In this document: positions 23,220-59,465 of the stretch, one piece after another
Layout of the letters: the number at the start of each line of letters is the position of its first letter
Position numbering within the stretch: position 1 is the first letter of the stretch
Assembly (NCBI GenBank): GCA_030549495.1
Contig: JAUIRK010000065.1
Span: 10,001-74,000, forward strand
Direction: 5' to 3'
Length of the DNA: 64,000 bases
Source: Nectonema munidae
Lineage: Eukaryota; Nematomorpha; Nectonematoida; Nectonematidae
Notes under the pieces: generated by a model
Seen by the model: the letters and a program-made list of their open reading frames with translations, nothing else
Database searches by the model: none
Told to the model about the DNA's origin: nothing
Made by a program: the position numbers and the translations under genes

Positions 23220-24113
23220 AATATATAGACCATTTTTAGTTGTATTTTGTCTTTTTGCAATTCTATTCTGTCTTCAACATTTTTAAATCTTAGGTTTATT
23301 GTTTTATAAATTTGGCATTCAGTAAACAATGATATAAATGAACAATGCCACTATCATTCAAAGCGTCAATTAATGTCGCATTCTTACCCAAAAATTTTTG
23401 TTTTACTTGTAAACACTTTTAAGACAAAAGTTTTAAGATGTAAAGCATACCCTTTATTGTGGGTACAATGACTTGGGCTCTTTTCCTATTTTCGCTCTCC
23501 ATCATTCCTTCTTTGGTGTAAGTAAGTTGAATCCAGTTTCGTCAATGAATGCACACATGTTTTTTTCATTACGAGCATTAAGTGCAAAATCTTGGCACGA
23601 GTGTTTTCTTTTTTCTATACTTTCTAGACTTTAACACGATAAATTTCTCGATGCGATTTTTATTATCTTTAACTTATCAACTAAAGCATTATGAATGGTA
23701 GATAAAGATGTGTCTAAGTTCAGTTTGCTCCTTAAAAGTCTCGCAATTTCAATTTGTATTTCTTGCCTCCTTTCTTTGTTTCTTTATTCCATTTTGGTTG
23801 TTATAATATTTCTTGATAATATATTCATTCTCAACAAGTCTTTCTTTTTTTCGTAAGGAATTGGAGGAGACATGAGTATTGAATGAAACGAGTTGCAAAA
23901 TAAATAAATATCGTCTGCTTAATTATTTAGCAGAATAATCAAATGTTTGAATGTTTTAGTTTGTAATACCAAAAAAATAGAAAACTCTATTCATACAAAT
24001 GGTCAAGATATCAAAGCAAATGCCAAATTTATAAAACAATAAACTTAAGATTTAAAATGGTTGAAGATAACATAAATGTAAAAAGACAAAATAGAACAAA
24101 AAGATATATATAA
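23220..24113 (-). mobile_element. Tc1-type transposon remnant with long inverted repeats
   Basis: The two ends are inverted copies: 23245-23319 pairs with 24019-24091, with matching weaker flanks (shared core TTTATTGTTTTATAAATTTG). Inside, on the minus strand at about 23600-23450, CAFIDETGFNLLTPKKE and, one frame over, RKRAQVIVPTIKG form the F-(I/L)-D-E-(T/S)-G-F-N block and R-A-x-x-x-V-P-x-x-(K/R)-G of Tc1/IS630 DDE transposases. Helix-turn-helix-like traces lie upstream (to 23880). The frame is broken; the element is dead. Confidence 0.7.
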
Positions 24114-25425
24114 GAACTCTATAATTAAAATGTTTAACCCTATTAATTACAGTAACCAATCCCATCTAAAAGGTGGGAGGGGGCGGGAGAAGGAGACAGA
24201 GCTTTGCCGCCTCCCCTTGTTCAATCCCCCCCCCCCCCCCACCATACTTGAAGTGGGCGACGGGCCTAATTTAAACATTCAAGCCTTTTATTCTAGAAAT
24301 CAAATATATAGCATCTTTATCCTTATAAAGATTGTTTCAAACTAAACATTTGGCACATGTGTGTATATTAGATTTTATTTAATGTTTTCGTTTTTTATCA
24401 AGATTTCTTAAAATAGTTGGCAATGTTTTACACTTTGCCAAAAAATTTTGTTAATAAAACTTAGTACAAATAATGTCATTTTTAGCGTATAACTTAGGGA
24501 TTGGAATAACTACTTTATATAAATTTAAAGATTGTAGAATATTTCTTCCAAAAATTTCAAAGCTTCAATTTCTATTTAAAATGGCCAAATTTAAACTCAG
24601 CACTATATACTTATTGATTCATAGACCCATTTCCTAAATAAATTTTCAAACAATTTCTTTACTAACTAAATATATGTGTAAGGTAGAATATGAAGATTAT
24701 ATAAGATGATTCTTTGTTTTTCTGTGTTACTAATCAAGCTTGGTAACATAACATTTCGTTGTTAAAAATTTAATTTTAAACAACAATGCATTTCAGTACA
24801 GAGTAATCAATACATCCAAACTAATTCATTTGATATGAACCAAGCTTGCTGACAATTAGTGAGATTAGAGGCTGAGAAATATCTTTTAGCTCCCAATCAA
24901 TATTGCATCGGATAGTGGGGTTGCCGAATAATCTGCTCTCGGATAAATGAGGTATGACTGTATTACCAATGAGTCCTCTAATACAACCCTTTCCATATAG
25001 TCTTTAGAAGACAAAGACATGTTTAACCTTCGACACCAAATATAAAATCAGTTCAACTAAAAATTCAGCACTCTAAAGATTTACAAAATAGATCATTTTT
25101 ACCTTCATTTGGTTAGAGTATAGTATATCTAATTGACTATACAAATAGACAGTGACCATCCGTTTCAATACTGGTAAATGGCAATAAGGAGGGATAGACT
25201 TATATTTGAATGATATTGTTCTCTTGTTGAGCTTGAAGAGTGGTTTGCAAACTTCATTAAAAAATTTCGGCGTAGCGTGCGTTTACGTACAATGTGTATA
25301 TATGACAAGAACTTGATAGACAATTTTTTATTTTGCTAAACTCAGCAATAGAACACGTGTAAGAAACATTTGACAAAGAGATAACTTTTTTACAGCACGG
25401 TATTAAGTCGGAATCTGGCTAAGCA
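24114..25425. other. Spacer with a C13 run and a lone Tigger-type end
   Basis: A pyrimidine run with about 13 consecutive C lies near 24227-24241, next to a G-rich stretch at 24172-24200. At about 24913-24957 the minus strand reads CAGTCATACCTCATTTATCC, resembling a pogo/Tigger inverted repeat, with no transposase beside it. Otherwise unassigned. Confidence 0.4.
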
Positions 25426-25429
25426 AAAA

Positions 25430-25810
25430 TCTCCAGATGTAATTGGTACCCAGTACGCTGAGCCATAAAACCATACCCGATGAGTTGAAAAATGTTTTCA
25501 ATGAAGTCATTAAAACAGTGTATTTCATTAAAGCAAATGCTTCAACTCTTCTTTGTTTTCAATTTGAAAAACTCTTGCTGCACTCAAACGTTTTTCCAAA
25601 AGAAAATTTCCTTGGAATACTATGGAAAGAAATCTAGCAATTTTGGGAAGGCAAACTTGACATGCATGTAGAATTTTCTGATGTCTGCTTTCGTATATTT
25701 CTATCATTTTTAGTGAACATATTTGAATATATGAATTCCTTTAACCTTGCGCTGCAAGGGAAAGAGATCAGAGTACTGCATTGTAATTAAAAAATGTCAG
25801 CTTTTTAAAT
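25430..25810 (+). mobile_element. hAT (ZBED5-like) transposase fragment
   Basis: Plus strand 25443-25560 reads VPSTLSHKTIPDELKNVFNE then VIKTVYFIKANA, matching the ZBED5-type block V-I-K-x-V-N-F-I-K-(A/S)-R/N. About 25640-25800 adds further weak family matches (NIFEYMNSFNLALQGKE). It is incomplete and lacks inverted repeats. Confidence 0.68.
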
Positions 25811-26039
25811 GAAGCTGGGATAATTGCATTCTTGGACAAGAAAATTTTTGCTCGATTTTCAAAAATATTTGTTGATGAAAATAAGATTTTCATTAATAAA
25901 AATGTACTAGAGGCCATAAAACACGTGTAACATGCCAAAAAATTTCGATTTATTTTTTTAATCTACAAAAATTTGAAAAATACTATCAAAAACCCGTTTG
26001 TAATCTCGATTAGTAATCCGGCCTTAGAAGGTTTCTTAA

Positions 26040-29000
26040 TAATTCTTAATCTTCTGCTTTAGAAAAGGGCGGTTTTGTGATAAAAGAAAAGATAATTTAG
26101 GAAGACAAAATAAATTGTAAAATTGATACAAATAGAACAAGTAAAGTTTTGGGAGTATATTGGGATGTTAAAAATGAGAGATTCAAGTTGCAATTTAATT
26201 GTTCCTTTAAGTATTTTGAACAAAATCTAGATCAAATTGAACTATGACGGAGAGAAATATTAAGCCTTGTTAATTGAATTTTTGACCCAATAAGAATTCT
26301 TGTTCCTTATATCCTAACTTCGAAAAACTTGCTTCGACATACTTGGAGAGATAACGATGACAAAAAAATAGAGTGAGATGAAGAAGCTCTAAATTACGAT
26401 GTAATGGCTAATTTTTTTGAAGAGTTTACAAAAACTTAAAAATGTTTCTTTTCCACGAGCTTTAAATCGAAGAAAACGTTGAAAATATTCGGTTGTGCAT
26501 TTTTCAAACCAAACATTTGGCACATGTGCGTATATTAGATATGAAAGGAGGAACAATACAGTATTTTGTAGACTAATTGCTGGCAAGACCAAAGTGTGGC
26601 TTCTTAAAAGACAAGACGTTCTAATTTAAGAGGAGAGCTCCAAGGAGCAGTTTTGGCTAAAAGATCAGCAAATTTATTATATCAATTTCACGTATTGAAT
26701 TTCAGAAAAATCTTTTCTTTATAGATTCATTAGTAGTATATTCTATGATAAATCAAAATTCACACACGTTTGATACATTTGTAGCTCATCGACTGGGCGA
26801 GGTAGTCTAGACCAATGGAATTACATCCCCACTCATCATAATATTGCAGATATTTAACAAAGACTTCGCAAGCGAACATAGACAAAGATTCCAAATGGCA
26901 ACATGGTCCCAATTTTTTTTATTTAAAATTTGAAGGCTGGCCCTTAAAAAGAATTAAAACAAGTGTTGAGAGTGATAGTTTCTTAACAAAAGGTTCAAGA
27001 TATGCGTTATTATATAAATAGTGAAGGATTTAAGAATTATAGGATGATGAGGGTTACAGCCAGGGTATTAGAAGTGATAAATGCAAAAAAAGGATGGCTG
27101 GAGAGACTTATTAGCAAAAATTTGTTCAAAGAACAAAAGGAAAAACGGTTAAATTATAGGTAAAGGACGCCCAACTTATTATTAATGAAAGTATAGTAAA
27201 GGGTAAACATAAAAATCTTTGTCCATTGAAAGATAGCGACGATATTTGGCGTGTTTCAGCAAGATCCAAGGAAATAAATTACCAACCAATTCTTCTTCCG
27301 TCACAGCATAAATTTTCCCAATTGTACGTCAAGTACATTCATGATAAAAATCACAGAGGTGTTTTAACTAGTGCTTCCAAAGTTAGGGCTAAATATTGGA
27401 TCTTAAACATGAATAAATTAGCAAAAGGAAGTGTGTGATGTGTAAAGTTCTAGATATAGCAGCCTGTAAGCAAAAAATGGCTTCTTTAACTAAAGAAAGG
27501 CTTCGTCCATCTTTGCCATTTGAATACATTGGAATGGATCTATTTGGACCAATATTATAAAGGAGAAAAAACGTACAAGAAGATCAACGCAAACCATAAG
27601 TAATAAGGGTTACGGATTAATTATAAATTGTTTAGCAACCCGTGCTGTTTATTTAGATATATTAACAGGGTACGATACATGTGCTTTTATAAGAGCTTTC
27701 AAACAATTCATTTCTTTTAGAGGTCTACCCAAAAAGTGTTATTCAGACAAAGGCATAAAGTAAGGTAAACAATTAATAGAAGAAGCGAAAAAAAAATTGA
27801 AAACATAGAATTCCAATGGATTTCTTTCACAGTGGGAAAACGGTTTGTCAGAATCGTTAATAAAAAGTGTAAAAAGAGACATAATTATGAAAATAGATAA
27901 AATTCCAATAATGAATTTCGAGGAACTACAGACAAGTTTTTTTGAAATTGCGAACATTATCAACAATAGAGCAATAGCGAGACATCCCTTGCATCCTGAA
28001 GATGGCAAGTATTTGAGCCCCAATCATCTATTAGGTAAGGGGACCAACTTTTCTCTAAGAAAAAGGAGGAAAAAATATGAAATTTTTAAGAGCTTTTTTT
28101 GCTCTCATGTTGAAATAAACGTGAGGTTTTAGTTTCCAAAAAAATTTTCTGGCTAAGAGTACAAAATCAGGTATGTTATAATTATAATATATATGTATAC
28201 GCATACAACTTGATAAATTAATATAAACTTGAAGATAAATATTATTAAGTCATTTCAAATTAAATATAATGTCATTTATTAAATGAATATTTATCTAAGG
28301 AAAGAATTTTTTAGTCAATCTATCGTTTTCTGATAAAATCTCCGCAACTTCAAAGCAGGAATGATTTTTCATATTAAACCTGACGATAAGTGCTATGAAT
28401 AAAGTGCCGACACTTAATCAAACAATTGTACTATTAAAGTAAAAAATTACGCTTGTTCAAGACTACTCTATATGCAAAAAAATTGTAATATTTTAGTTGA
28501 CTAATAAATCAGAAAAAGTGGTAGAAAGATACCGTCAATATTAAACCAGGTGAATTTGTTTTAGTAAAAGTCATATGCTATTAAAAATAAATTGACTGTT
28601 GGAAAAGTTCTCGAAGTCGTGAAAGGTAGAGAACAATTTTATTAGAAAAGCTCATAAAAACAAACTCAATAATAATAGAAAGACGCATAAAACATTTAGT
28701 AAAGTTAGAAACCGTATAAAACTAATTTGCTGGGGGAGTGTAACTTTAATGCTCTTGTAATGATTAACATATAATATCTTACTGTAAATTTACATGCTTT
28801 ATTGTTTATATTAACCTTCCTAATTGTAATATTTGGCATGTTAAAAGTTACCATGCTCAAACACTTCAACCTTCCCTTCAGCATAATTTACATATACATT
28901 CATTCACTATATATATACAAAGCAAAAGCACAACTATAAGAAGAAAAAGGCAAAGCTTTGTGTAGTATTGGAATAAATCAAAGATCCTTTGATAATCCTT

Positions 29001-29157
29001 CAAAACTACTTATCAGTCAAAAAGATCCTTGACTCCTTAAGTCAACTAATCTACCTGGAGATCCTAAAACAACTTCACCAGTTGAAAATATTCGTTATAA
29101 TAAAACCTTTTCTTTTACGTTTCACGTAACAATAAATATTAGAACACGAGGACCTAC
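26040..29157 (+). mobile_element. BEL/Pao-like LTR retrotransposon fossil
   Basis: A decayed LTR element in plus orientation. Recognisable parts, in order, are a reverse-transcriptase/RNase H portion (about 26.1-26.5 kb), an integrase zinc-binding and core region (about 27.2-28.1 kb), a purine-rich tract and a 3' LTR (28739-29157). The order and the integrase sequence suit the BEL/Pao group. It is broken in many places, on the order of ten or more, and I found no matching 5' LTR or gag part. The decay suggests an old insertion. Confidence 0.7.
28739..29157 (+). repeat. Probable 3' LTR of the BEL/Pao-like fossil
   Basis: About 419 bp beginning TGTAACTTT directly after a purine tract (GCTGGGGGAG) and ending CCTACA, that is, 5'-TG...CA-3'. 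No second copy was seen in the window, so the boundary rests on these end motifs. Confidence 0.55.
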
Positions 29158-29966
29158 ATTATAAGGCAGTAAACATTATAATTTCTTGCTCTTTTATAGT
29201 TTTTTGATTGAATTCACATTAAAAAATAGATTTAATAAAATTGACATCATATAATATCTCATTATAAAAAAATATTTGAAAAATTAAATCGGATTTTCAA
29301 CCAATTTGTAAAATTCCATTATTAATTTTAAAATAAAATTTATTTTATTTTTCAGATTAAAAAGAAAAATTAATTTCTTTCTTTGTCTATATAAATAATA
29401 TTACAAATATAATAATGATATAAATTCAAAATTTAAATAAGATTAGTAACCATTTTTAATTCGGGTTTAGAGAAGAAGATAATAATATTATCAAAGTCTA
29501 ATTTTTAATGGCTTCTATCCTTCCGAATATATTTCAATCTTCTTTTTGGTCTACTAAAATCGATATTACTAGTATTTGTTATTTTTTATATTCTTATTAT
29601 TTTGTTATTTTTTTCATGGATTGTCAAGACAAGAATAAATATTTTGTGAACTCAAAAAGAATATAGAACGAAGAAAATAAGAATCCATAAACTTAGATGT
29701 AACAGGGGAGGTTAAAAAGAAAGTTGCGATGTTTCATCAGGATTTAAACAGCTCCAGGTTGATATGAAGAAGAATTATATTTATTTACACAAATCAACAT
29801 TTTTTGCAAAAGTTGGCATTCTATATATATATATTCATATTATTTTGTCTACCACTGGAGGAGAAAAAGAAGTTTTATTACTTCATCGAGATTTCTTCAG
29901 CTCCTGATGGTTAGACTAGATATAAAAAAATAAAATAAAATTTAATGAACAAAAATAATTATACAG
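29158..29966. other. AT-rich spacer
   Basis: Very AT-rich, no gene or known element. A loosely repeated phrase about GTTTTATTACTTCATCGAG-type sequence recurs at 29.7 and 29.87 kb (tttcatcaggattt / cttcatcgagattt). Confidence 0.3.
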
Positions 29967-31150
29967 TGCACTCACGATATACTACCACTATTCAATTGGC
30001 GGTATATCGGGGGTGGCGGTATATCGGTGGTGGCGGTAAATCAGGGGTATCAAAAATGTAGCTGTCTTATTTGCTTTGAGTAGTATTGTAAAGTACGGCA
30101 TTTAATTAAAGTAAGAAATCCAAAAATTTATTAAAATTTGTTTATTTTTTGAAGTTAAAATCTAGCATTGCTTTTTGTTTACACTTTAAGTTGAAAACCT
30201 CATTTGAGCGTTATTCTTATTATAATATCACTTTCCAGATTTGTTACTAGTAGCCAGAAATATTTTCTTGCGTGAATTTCCTTTATCAACAGTAACTAAA
30301 AATGCCTAATGAGTACGAAAGTGTCACTAAAACATAAATAGAAGGAAACTTATGGCAAAGGCTATTATTGTTGAATAAATAAAAGTAAATATTATTATAG
30401 TTAATTTGACAGCAATACATGATATAAAATTGGAGTTAAATTTGACGAAATAAAGCATATCCGTTCTGTAAATAAATATGGCCTACGGCATATAACAGTG
30501 GCGTTATATTGGGGGAGTTATAAAAGAGAAAAATGTGATCTATATAATTTTATGGCACTAAGCGGGAGGCATTGAAACGGGATGGTGTTTGTGCGAGGGA
30601 TCACATGTATGAATGTTATCTATATATAATAAACGTCAACTTACCAAAAAACTGATATCAAAATTAAAATTTATTTTTTAAAAAAATCCAAAATGCTTTT
30701 TTGCTTAAGGTTTGAATTAGCCAGATAGTTTATTCTTTTTTCAAGGTTTTCAAGCGCTAATATGTCTTCTTGTTTGCTTTTTTCATTACACTCCAAAAAC
30801 CTTCTACAAACATTCAAAGCACAGTCCATATCTTGTATTGTTGGCTTGCAAATATCATCTTCCATTATTTCATCATAATCATCGTTAAAATCTTCAATGG
30901 CAGGTGTTAAAAACTCAACTATTTCTTTATCAGTTAGTTCTGAGAAAGTTTCTGGAATTTTTTATATTGTTATATATTCTTCAGAATACATAGCATTATG
31001 TGTATAAATTTTTAAAGTAGAAATTACACTTTGTACCGTTTCATTAAAAGATGAAACTTCAGTTTCATCATTTTCTTCAACCATCGAAACATCATTTTTT
31101 AATGAGTCTAGTGTGATTCCAGCAGTTTCCAGCAGTAATAAATTCATATT
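29967..31150 (-). mobile_element. pogo/Tigger transposon remnant
   Basis: The left edge starts CAGTGCACTCACGATATACT, a Tigger-like inverted repeat, followed by repeats of GGTGGCGGTATATCG. Minus strand 31147-30671 encodes a transposase C-terminus: ESFNETVQ-type acidic stretches, then CKPTIQDMDCALNVCRRFLE and LKQKSILDFFKK. The last matches the K-Q-(S/T)-x-(I/L)-x-D-F-F-(K) end of pogo/Tigger proteins. The catalytic domain is missing and the right end was not found. Confidence 0.65.
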
Positions 31151-31372
31151 AAAATCGCCACAAACAATAGAGAATTTTGAGAAAGAATGTTTGACAAATA
31201 AAAAAGTTTGTCAAAAAAAAACATTTTTTTTATATTAAAATCGCCACAAACAATAGAGAATTTTGAGAAAGAATGTTTGACAAATACATTCTTTGTCAAC
31301 GTTATTTGACAAACTTTGTCAATGTTATTTGACAAAGTTATTGACAAATAACATTGTCAATGTTATTTGAAA
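31147..31372. repeat. Duplicated block followed by a TTTGTCAA palindromic array
   Basis: A segment of about 53 bp starting TATTAAAATCGCCAC at 31147 is repeated at 31233, period 86. Directly after it, 31290-31372 alternates TTTGTCAA and TTGACAAA words around TGTTATT or CGTTATT, in several units. It is both tandem and self-complementary, so it can fold. Not matched to any known element. Confidence 0.6.
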
Positions 31373-31419
31373 AAATATTATATAATCAAATTATCAGTTA
31401 CATAAATAATAACAAGCTT

Positions 31420-32450
31420 CTTTTCAAATATCAATTTGGCTTCAGAACACAATATTCTACACATCATCTGCTAGTATAACTTTTTCATAAATGAAGTTAC
31501 AACAATCTTAGAAAAAAAGGAACACGTCTTGGAACTATTCATAGATCTATCGAAAGCTTTTGACGGCATCTCACATAACACACTCCTGACAAACTTTCGT
31601 ATTTAGGATTTTCTAATAAAGCGCTAACTTTTTTAAGTTCTTATTTAACCAATAGATATCAAAAAGTAGTAATAAATGACCCTGGATCAAAATCAGTTCC
31701 ACAAGGTTCCATTTTGGGGCCAATTCTATTTTCCCTTTTTAAAAATGATTTCCATAATGTGAGTCAAAACTTCAAATGTCGATTCTTTGCTGATGATATC
31801 ACTATCACTTTCTTCTAAGGCTGAGGACTTTGTAGATGAAGTATTACATCAGATTTGCAACTGGGTAGATTCCAATGAATTAAAAATTAATACAAAGAAA
31901 TCTAAATATATGATTTTTTCTTATAAAATGAATAATTTGTGCCTTAAAAGTCAAATAGAGCGTATATCATGTTTTAATCTTGTGGGATTGTATATAAATG
32001 AAAACCAGACTTGGAAAAATCACATAAATTCCGTTTCTATGAAATTAAAATAGATATATTTAAATTTAATATTATTTAAATATATTTTAAATAGATATAA
32101 AATGAATTTTCTGTAAATATCAAATTACTGTTTTATAAATCGCTATTTTTACCTCACTACTTCTACAGCATAATCAATTGGGCATATACAGACATAAAAA
32201 AACTGATGTGTATACAAAATACAGCAATCAAAAAATTATTCAATTTATGGATTGTTTATAAAAATAATATAGTTGCTTATGAACTTAGAAAGCCCAAAAA
32301 GTTTGCCATTGATTTTTTTAGATTAACAAGTTTTAAAAAGGTTTTGAAATATAGAGCCATTAAGCTATGGAATGACAATGTTTCAAATCTTGATACTGAG
32401 AACCTCACACTCAAAACCTACAGCGATAGTTGCAAGCCGATACAAAAATA
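31420..32450 (+). mobile_element. Jockey/CR1-like LINE remnant (reverse transcriptase)
   Basis: Plus strand: YQFGFRTQYSTHHLL near 31430, LFIDLSKAFD-like traces near 31535, SVPQGSILGPILFSLF near 31700, and CRFFADDITITF near 31780, the F-A-D-D catalytic box. Then come KINTKKSKYMIFSY, VGLYINENQTWKNHI, and a C-terminal part with RAIKLWNDN at 32350. This order is typical of jockey-clade reverse transcriptases. Several frame changes; no endonuclease part. Confidence 0.75.
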
Positions 32451-32739
32451 AATATGAACCTCGTCCCCTAAAAAAGTGTTATTTATCTTCTAATATACTG
32501 CACTTTCTATTGTCGTAGTTATTGCAAAATAAATAGTTTTAAGAGATATTTTAGACATATTTTATATCCAAGTTTCTTCTTTTTTTTGAGTTATTCTTTC
32601 CATGTTTTATTCTTATTTAATACATATTTTTTGACCCTCTCATATTTCTAGTATTTTTCATGTATATGTATATTTGCTTACTTATATATTATTCAATCTT
32701 CAATCAAATTTAATTGTTGGTAGCAATCCTGCAGCTAAA

Positions 32740-33085
32740 TTGGCTTTTTGGCTCTCCGACAAATACTTATATTGATGATTCAAACTCTTCAAACGCAACG
32801 TTGTTCTTTACTCTACAACTTGCATCACATGATTTCCTTCACAATCAAATTCTCAGATAAAGAAAGAAGTGCTTTCAAATTTAAATTATTTTTTCCCGAA
32901 TTAATCATTATATATTTAATAAACTTACTAATTATGTTCATAAAATTCAGTCCTAAATAATTTATATACTCAACACTTTTTATTTCAGCGTCTCTCATTT
33001 TTATAAGACACTTCTCCAATTTATGCCTTTTTGTAAAAACTATATAACTGCATTTTTCTAAATTTAAACTCATCATATTATGACA
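32740..33085 (-). mobile_element. Second LINE reverse-transcriptase fragment
   Basis: Minus strand 33076-32825 reads LNLEKCSYIVFTKRHKLEKC then EYINYLGLNF, like the 'K-C-x-x-x-x-F ... Y-L-G' region after the YADD box of non-LTR reverse transcriptases. It runs opposite to the neighbouring jockey-like piece. Short and truncated on both sides. Confidence 0.5.
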
Positions 33086-33089
33086 TGAC

Positions 33090-34150
33090 CAGATATAATG
33101 ACAGATAATACCTTATTTACATCATTTGTGATTAAAGTAAGTAATATAAGCTAAAATATACAAAAAAAAAGTATATTTTTACTATATAAAGAATATACAA
33201 CGATTTTTTGAAAAAATTTTACAGAACTGTTTTTCAGACATACATTATTAATTCAATTGCAACTTCCTGATATTTTTTTAACGTATTAGACAAAATGGAG
33301 TACAGAAATAAAATAAGCACTGTCAATTTGGTATAAAACAGATATTTTATTTGAAAGATATTTTTTTTTTTTTAAATATTTCTCGAGACAGTATATAGAA
33401 GTAAACCGCAAATCTCATTGAAACTTTCAGATATTTTAAAACCATAAATGCCAAACCTGATTCCAAAAATGAAACTAGCATGGTTGATTTGGTATAAAAT
33501 TTTTGATTAACACTTATAGGTATTTTTACACCGTAAATGTAAAAAATGAGTCAAGAAATGAAACCAGCATGGCTGATTGAGTATAAAATTATGTAAAATT
33601 TGAAGGAATATTTTATTAGATATATTTCTGATTAATCAAAATTTTGATTGACATTTTCTAAAAAGTAGCCATGATTATTGAAAAAATTAAACATATAAAG
33701 TGTCATGCGTTCAAAACTATATATAATTATAAATTTTCAAGGGAAAACCCTATGTCTCATAGTTTTTAATCGCTATTTTCTAGAACCATCCCTAAAGGAT
33801 GAACACGTGAAACATCACCACTATTTATTAGATTTTTGGGTATATTTATTCATTTTATTTTTTCGGCTTGAGATATTTATTTTGGTTGAGCTTATAATAA
33901 TATAAAATAATAACTTGCGATAAATTACAGTTTGTAATATAAAACAAATATTGCTTTCCATCTCATTTAATAATGTATAAGAAAGACAACGTTGAACAAA
34001 TTTGTTGAGTATTATTATAAATGAAAAAAAGTGTAAAAATCAATGTGCTTGCATAAGGGATAACCTATAGAGATAGTATATATTAGTGTTCATAAACCTC
34101 ACAGTCTGAGTAAATATTACAACTTTAGCAAATTTTAGTAAGCTTTACAT
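33090..34150. other. Spacer with a thrice-repeated 30-bp phrase
   Basis: No gene. A phrase like AGCATGGTTGATTTGGTATA recurs in diverged form at about 33317, 33477 and 33563. These look like remnants of a longer tandem or dispersed repeat. Confidence 0.35.
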
Positions 34151-34152
34151 TT

Positions 34153-34782
34153 AAATTGAAAAATATTGAGATAACAAGAATAGTTTTGGAAAATAATCTT
34201 TATTTGAACAATTAATTTCGGTGTACAACTAACACCGTTTTCAAGTTGTAAAAAAATTTCAACACCTATTCTTTCATTATCTTCATACCTTTACTAAATT
34301 TCTTGCTGCTTTAGGTTTACATCATCATCATTATCCACACTAAAAATGCATCCTGATTATCACTTTATTTCTATTTGTTATTTCTATATTGTAACAAAAT
34401 ACACTCAGTAGTGGGATTCAAATTTTTTCTCAGCCGGTTCTGTTACAAAAAAGTCAAATTTGTCAGCAAATAAACTGATCAATTTTGATTATTTCCCAAT
34501 CAACAAAATTTCGTGAGACGGTTCTAACGAAGCGGCTGAATCCCACTACTGCATACACTCATATTAAAACAGTATCATTGTATATTGTCATTTACATATT
34601 CACACATTTAAAGCTTTTATCTTCATTTTTCTCCATCTATACATTTATACCTCATTATACTTCCTCTTCTTCAGTATTTCTTTTCCAACTTGAAAACGGT
34701 TTTAGTTGTACACCAAAATTAATTGTTCAAATAAAGATTATTTTCCAAAACTATTCGTGTTATCTCAATATTTTTCAATTTT
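34153..34782. mobile_element. MITE with about 96-bp terminal inverted repeats, hosting a second MITE
   Basis: 34153-34248 and 34686-34782 are inverted copies with only a few differences over about 96 bp (cores GGAAAATAATCTTTATTTG and CGTTTTCAAGTTG). Between them lies about 440 bp with no coding content, of which 146 bp is another element (34406-34551). The transposase superfamily is unknown, and I saw no clear target duplication. The open frame at 34485-34925 simply runs through these repeats. Confidence 0.75.
34406..34551. mobile_element. hAT-type MITE nested in the larger MITE
   Basis: 146 bp with inverted ends CAGTAGTGGGATTCA and TGAATCCCACTACTG. It is flanked by 8-bp near-identical sites, AATACACT (34398-34405) and CATACACT (34552-34559), which suit hAT insertion. 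The ends resemble the widespread CAG..GTGGGATTCA...CCGGTTC hAT MITEs, and CAGCCGGTTCTGTTAC is visible inside. Confidence 0.8.
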
Positions 34783-34789
34783 ACTTCAA

Positions 34790-35530
34790 AATGGAAAATC
34801 CGTATTCTGTTTTCAAATTTACATTTAAACTTAATTTTTTTTTAAATAATAATTATAGCATTTTCCCTATGCTTAACATTCCTTCTAACATTGTATTCAG
34901 AGGGGAACGCAAACTTTTCAAATAGTGTGGGTTCCCGTCAGTTTAAAATAAATAAGGGCTTTTCTTTTTTTATTAAATCTGATAAAATTGGAGGAATATT
35001 CAGATAGGTATCGCATTTAATAACGGAGTCTAACTTATTTTCAAAAGTCGTCAAAAAGAATGCTTAAAATTTATTTTTCAAGTAAACTCGCTTTTTAAGC
35101 TTAATAAGAACAAATTAAGTTGAATGGAAAAAATTAAAACTAAAAACAAGGAAAGAATAAAATGAATATTTCGTAAATGAAAATAAAAAATTTTCAGCTT
35201 AATAAATTGAAAAGAGAGAATGTAAGATTTCGTTAAACATTGAATATTTTTATTATCACGCATATCATAACGCGCAAAGATAAGGAATTTTTAAACAGGG
35301 ATGCTTTAATAAAAACAAAGTAAAACATGGACAAAAGAGAAATAATTGGTTATGATTAACAAGGATAAAGAAGGTGGATACATTAAAAAAGTTGTAAGAA
35401 ATATGCGAAAAGCATATATCCACCGTATATTGCAGAAGTTATGTGGAGGGTGTTGTGAAGATGTGAAATATTGCAACAATGAAGAAGGACATCTTATAAG
35501 TCATTATAAGAGAGAAATTGGAAAAGAGAG
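34790..35530. other. Region downstream of GYS, includes its 3' UTR
   Basis: No separate gene. A minus-strand AATAAA at 35249-35254, about 280 nt past the GYS stop, is a candidate polyadenylation signal; AT richness makes such matches common. Confidence 0.35.
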
Positions 35531-35532
35531 GA

Positions 35533-59465
<23,933 letters not shown>

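Noticed and set aside
34485-34925. 146-codon plus-strand frame
   Set aside because: It runs through the arms and nested insert of two MITEs and beyond, with no family match.
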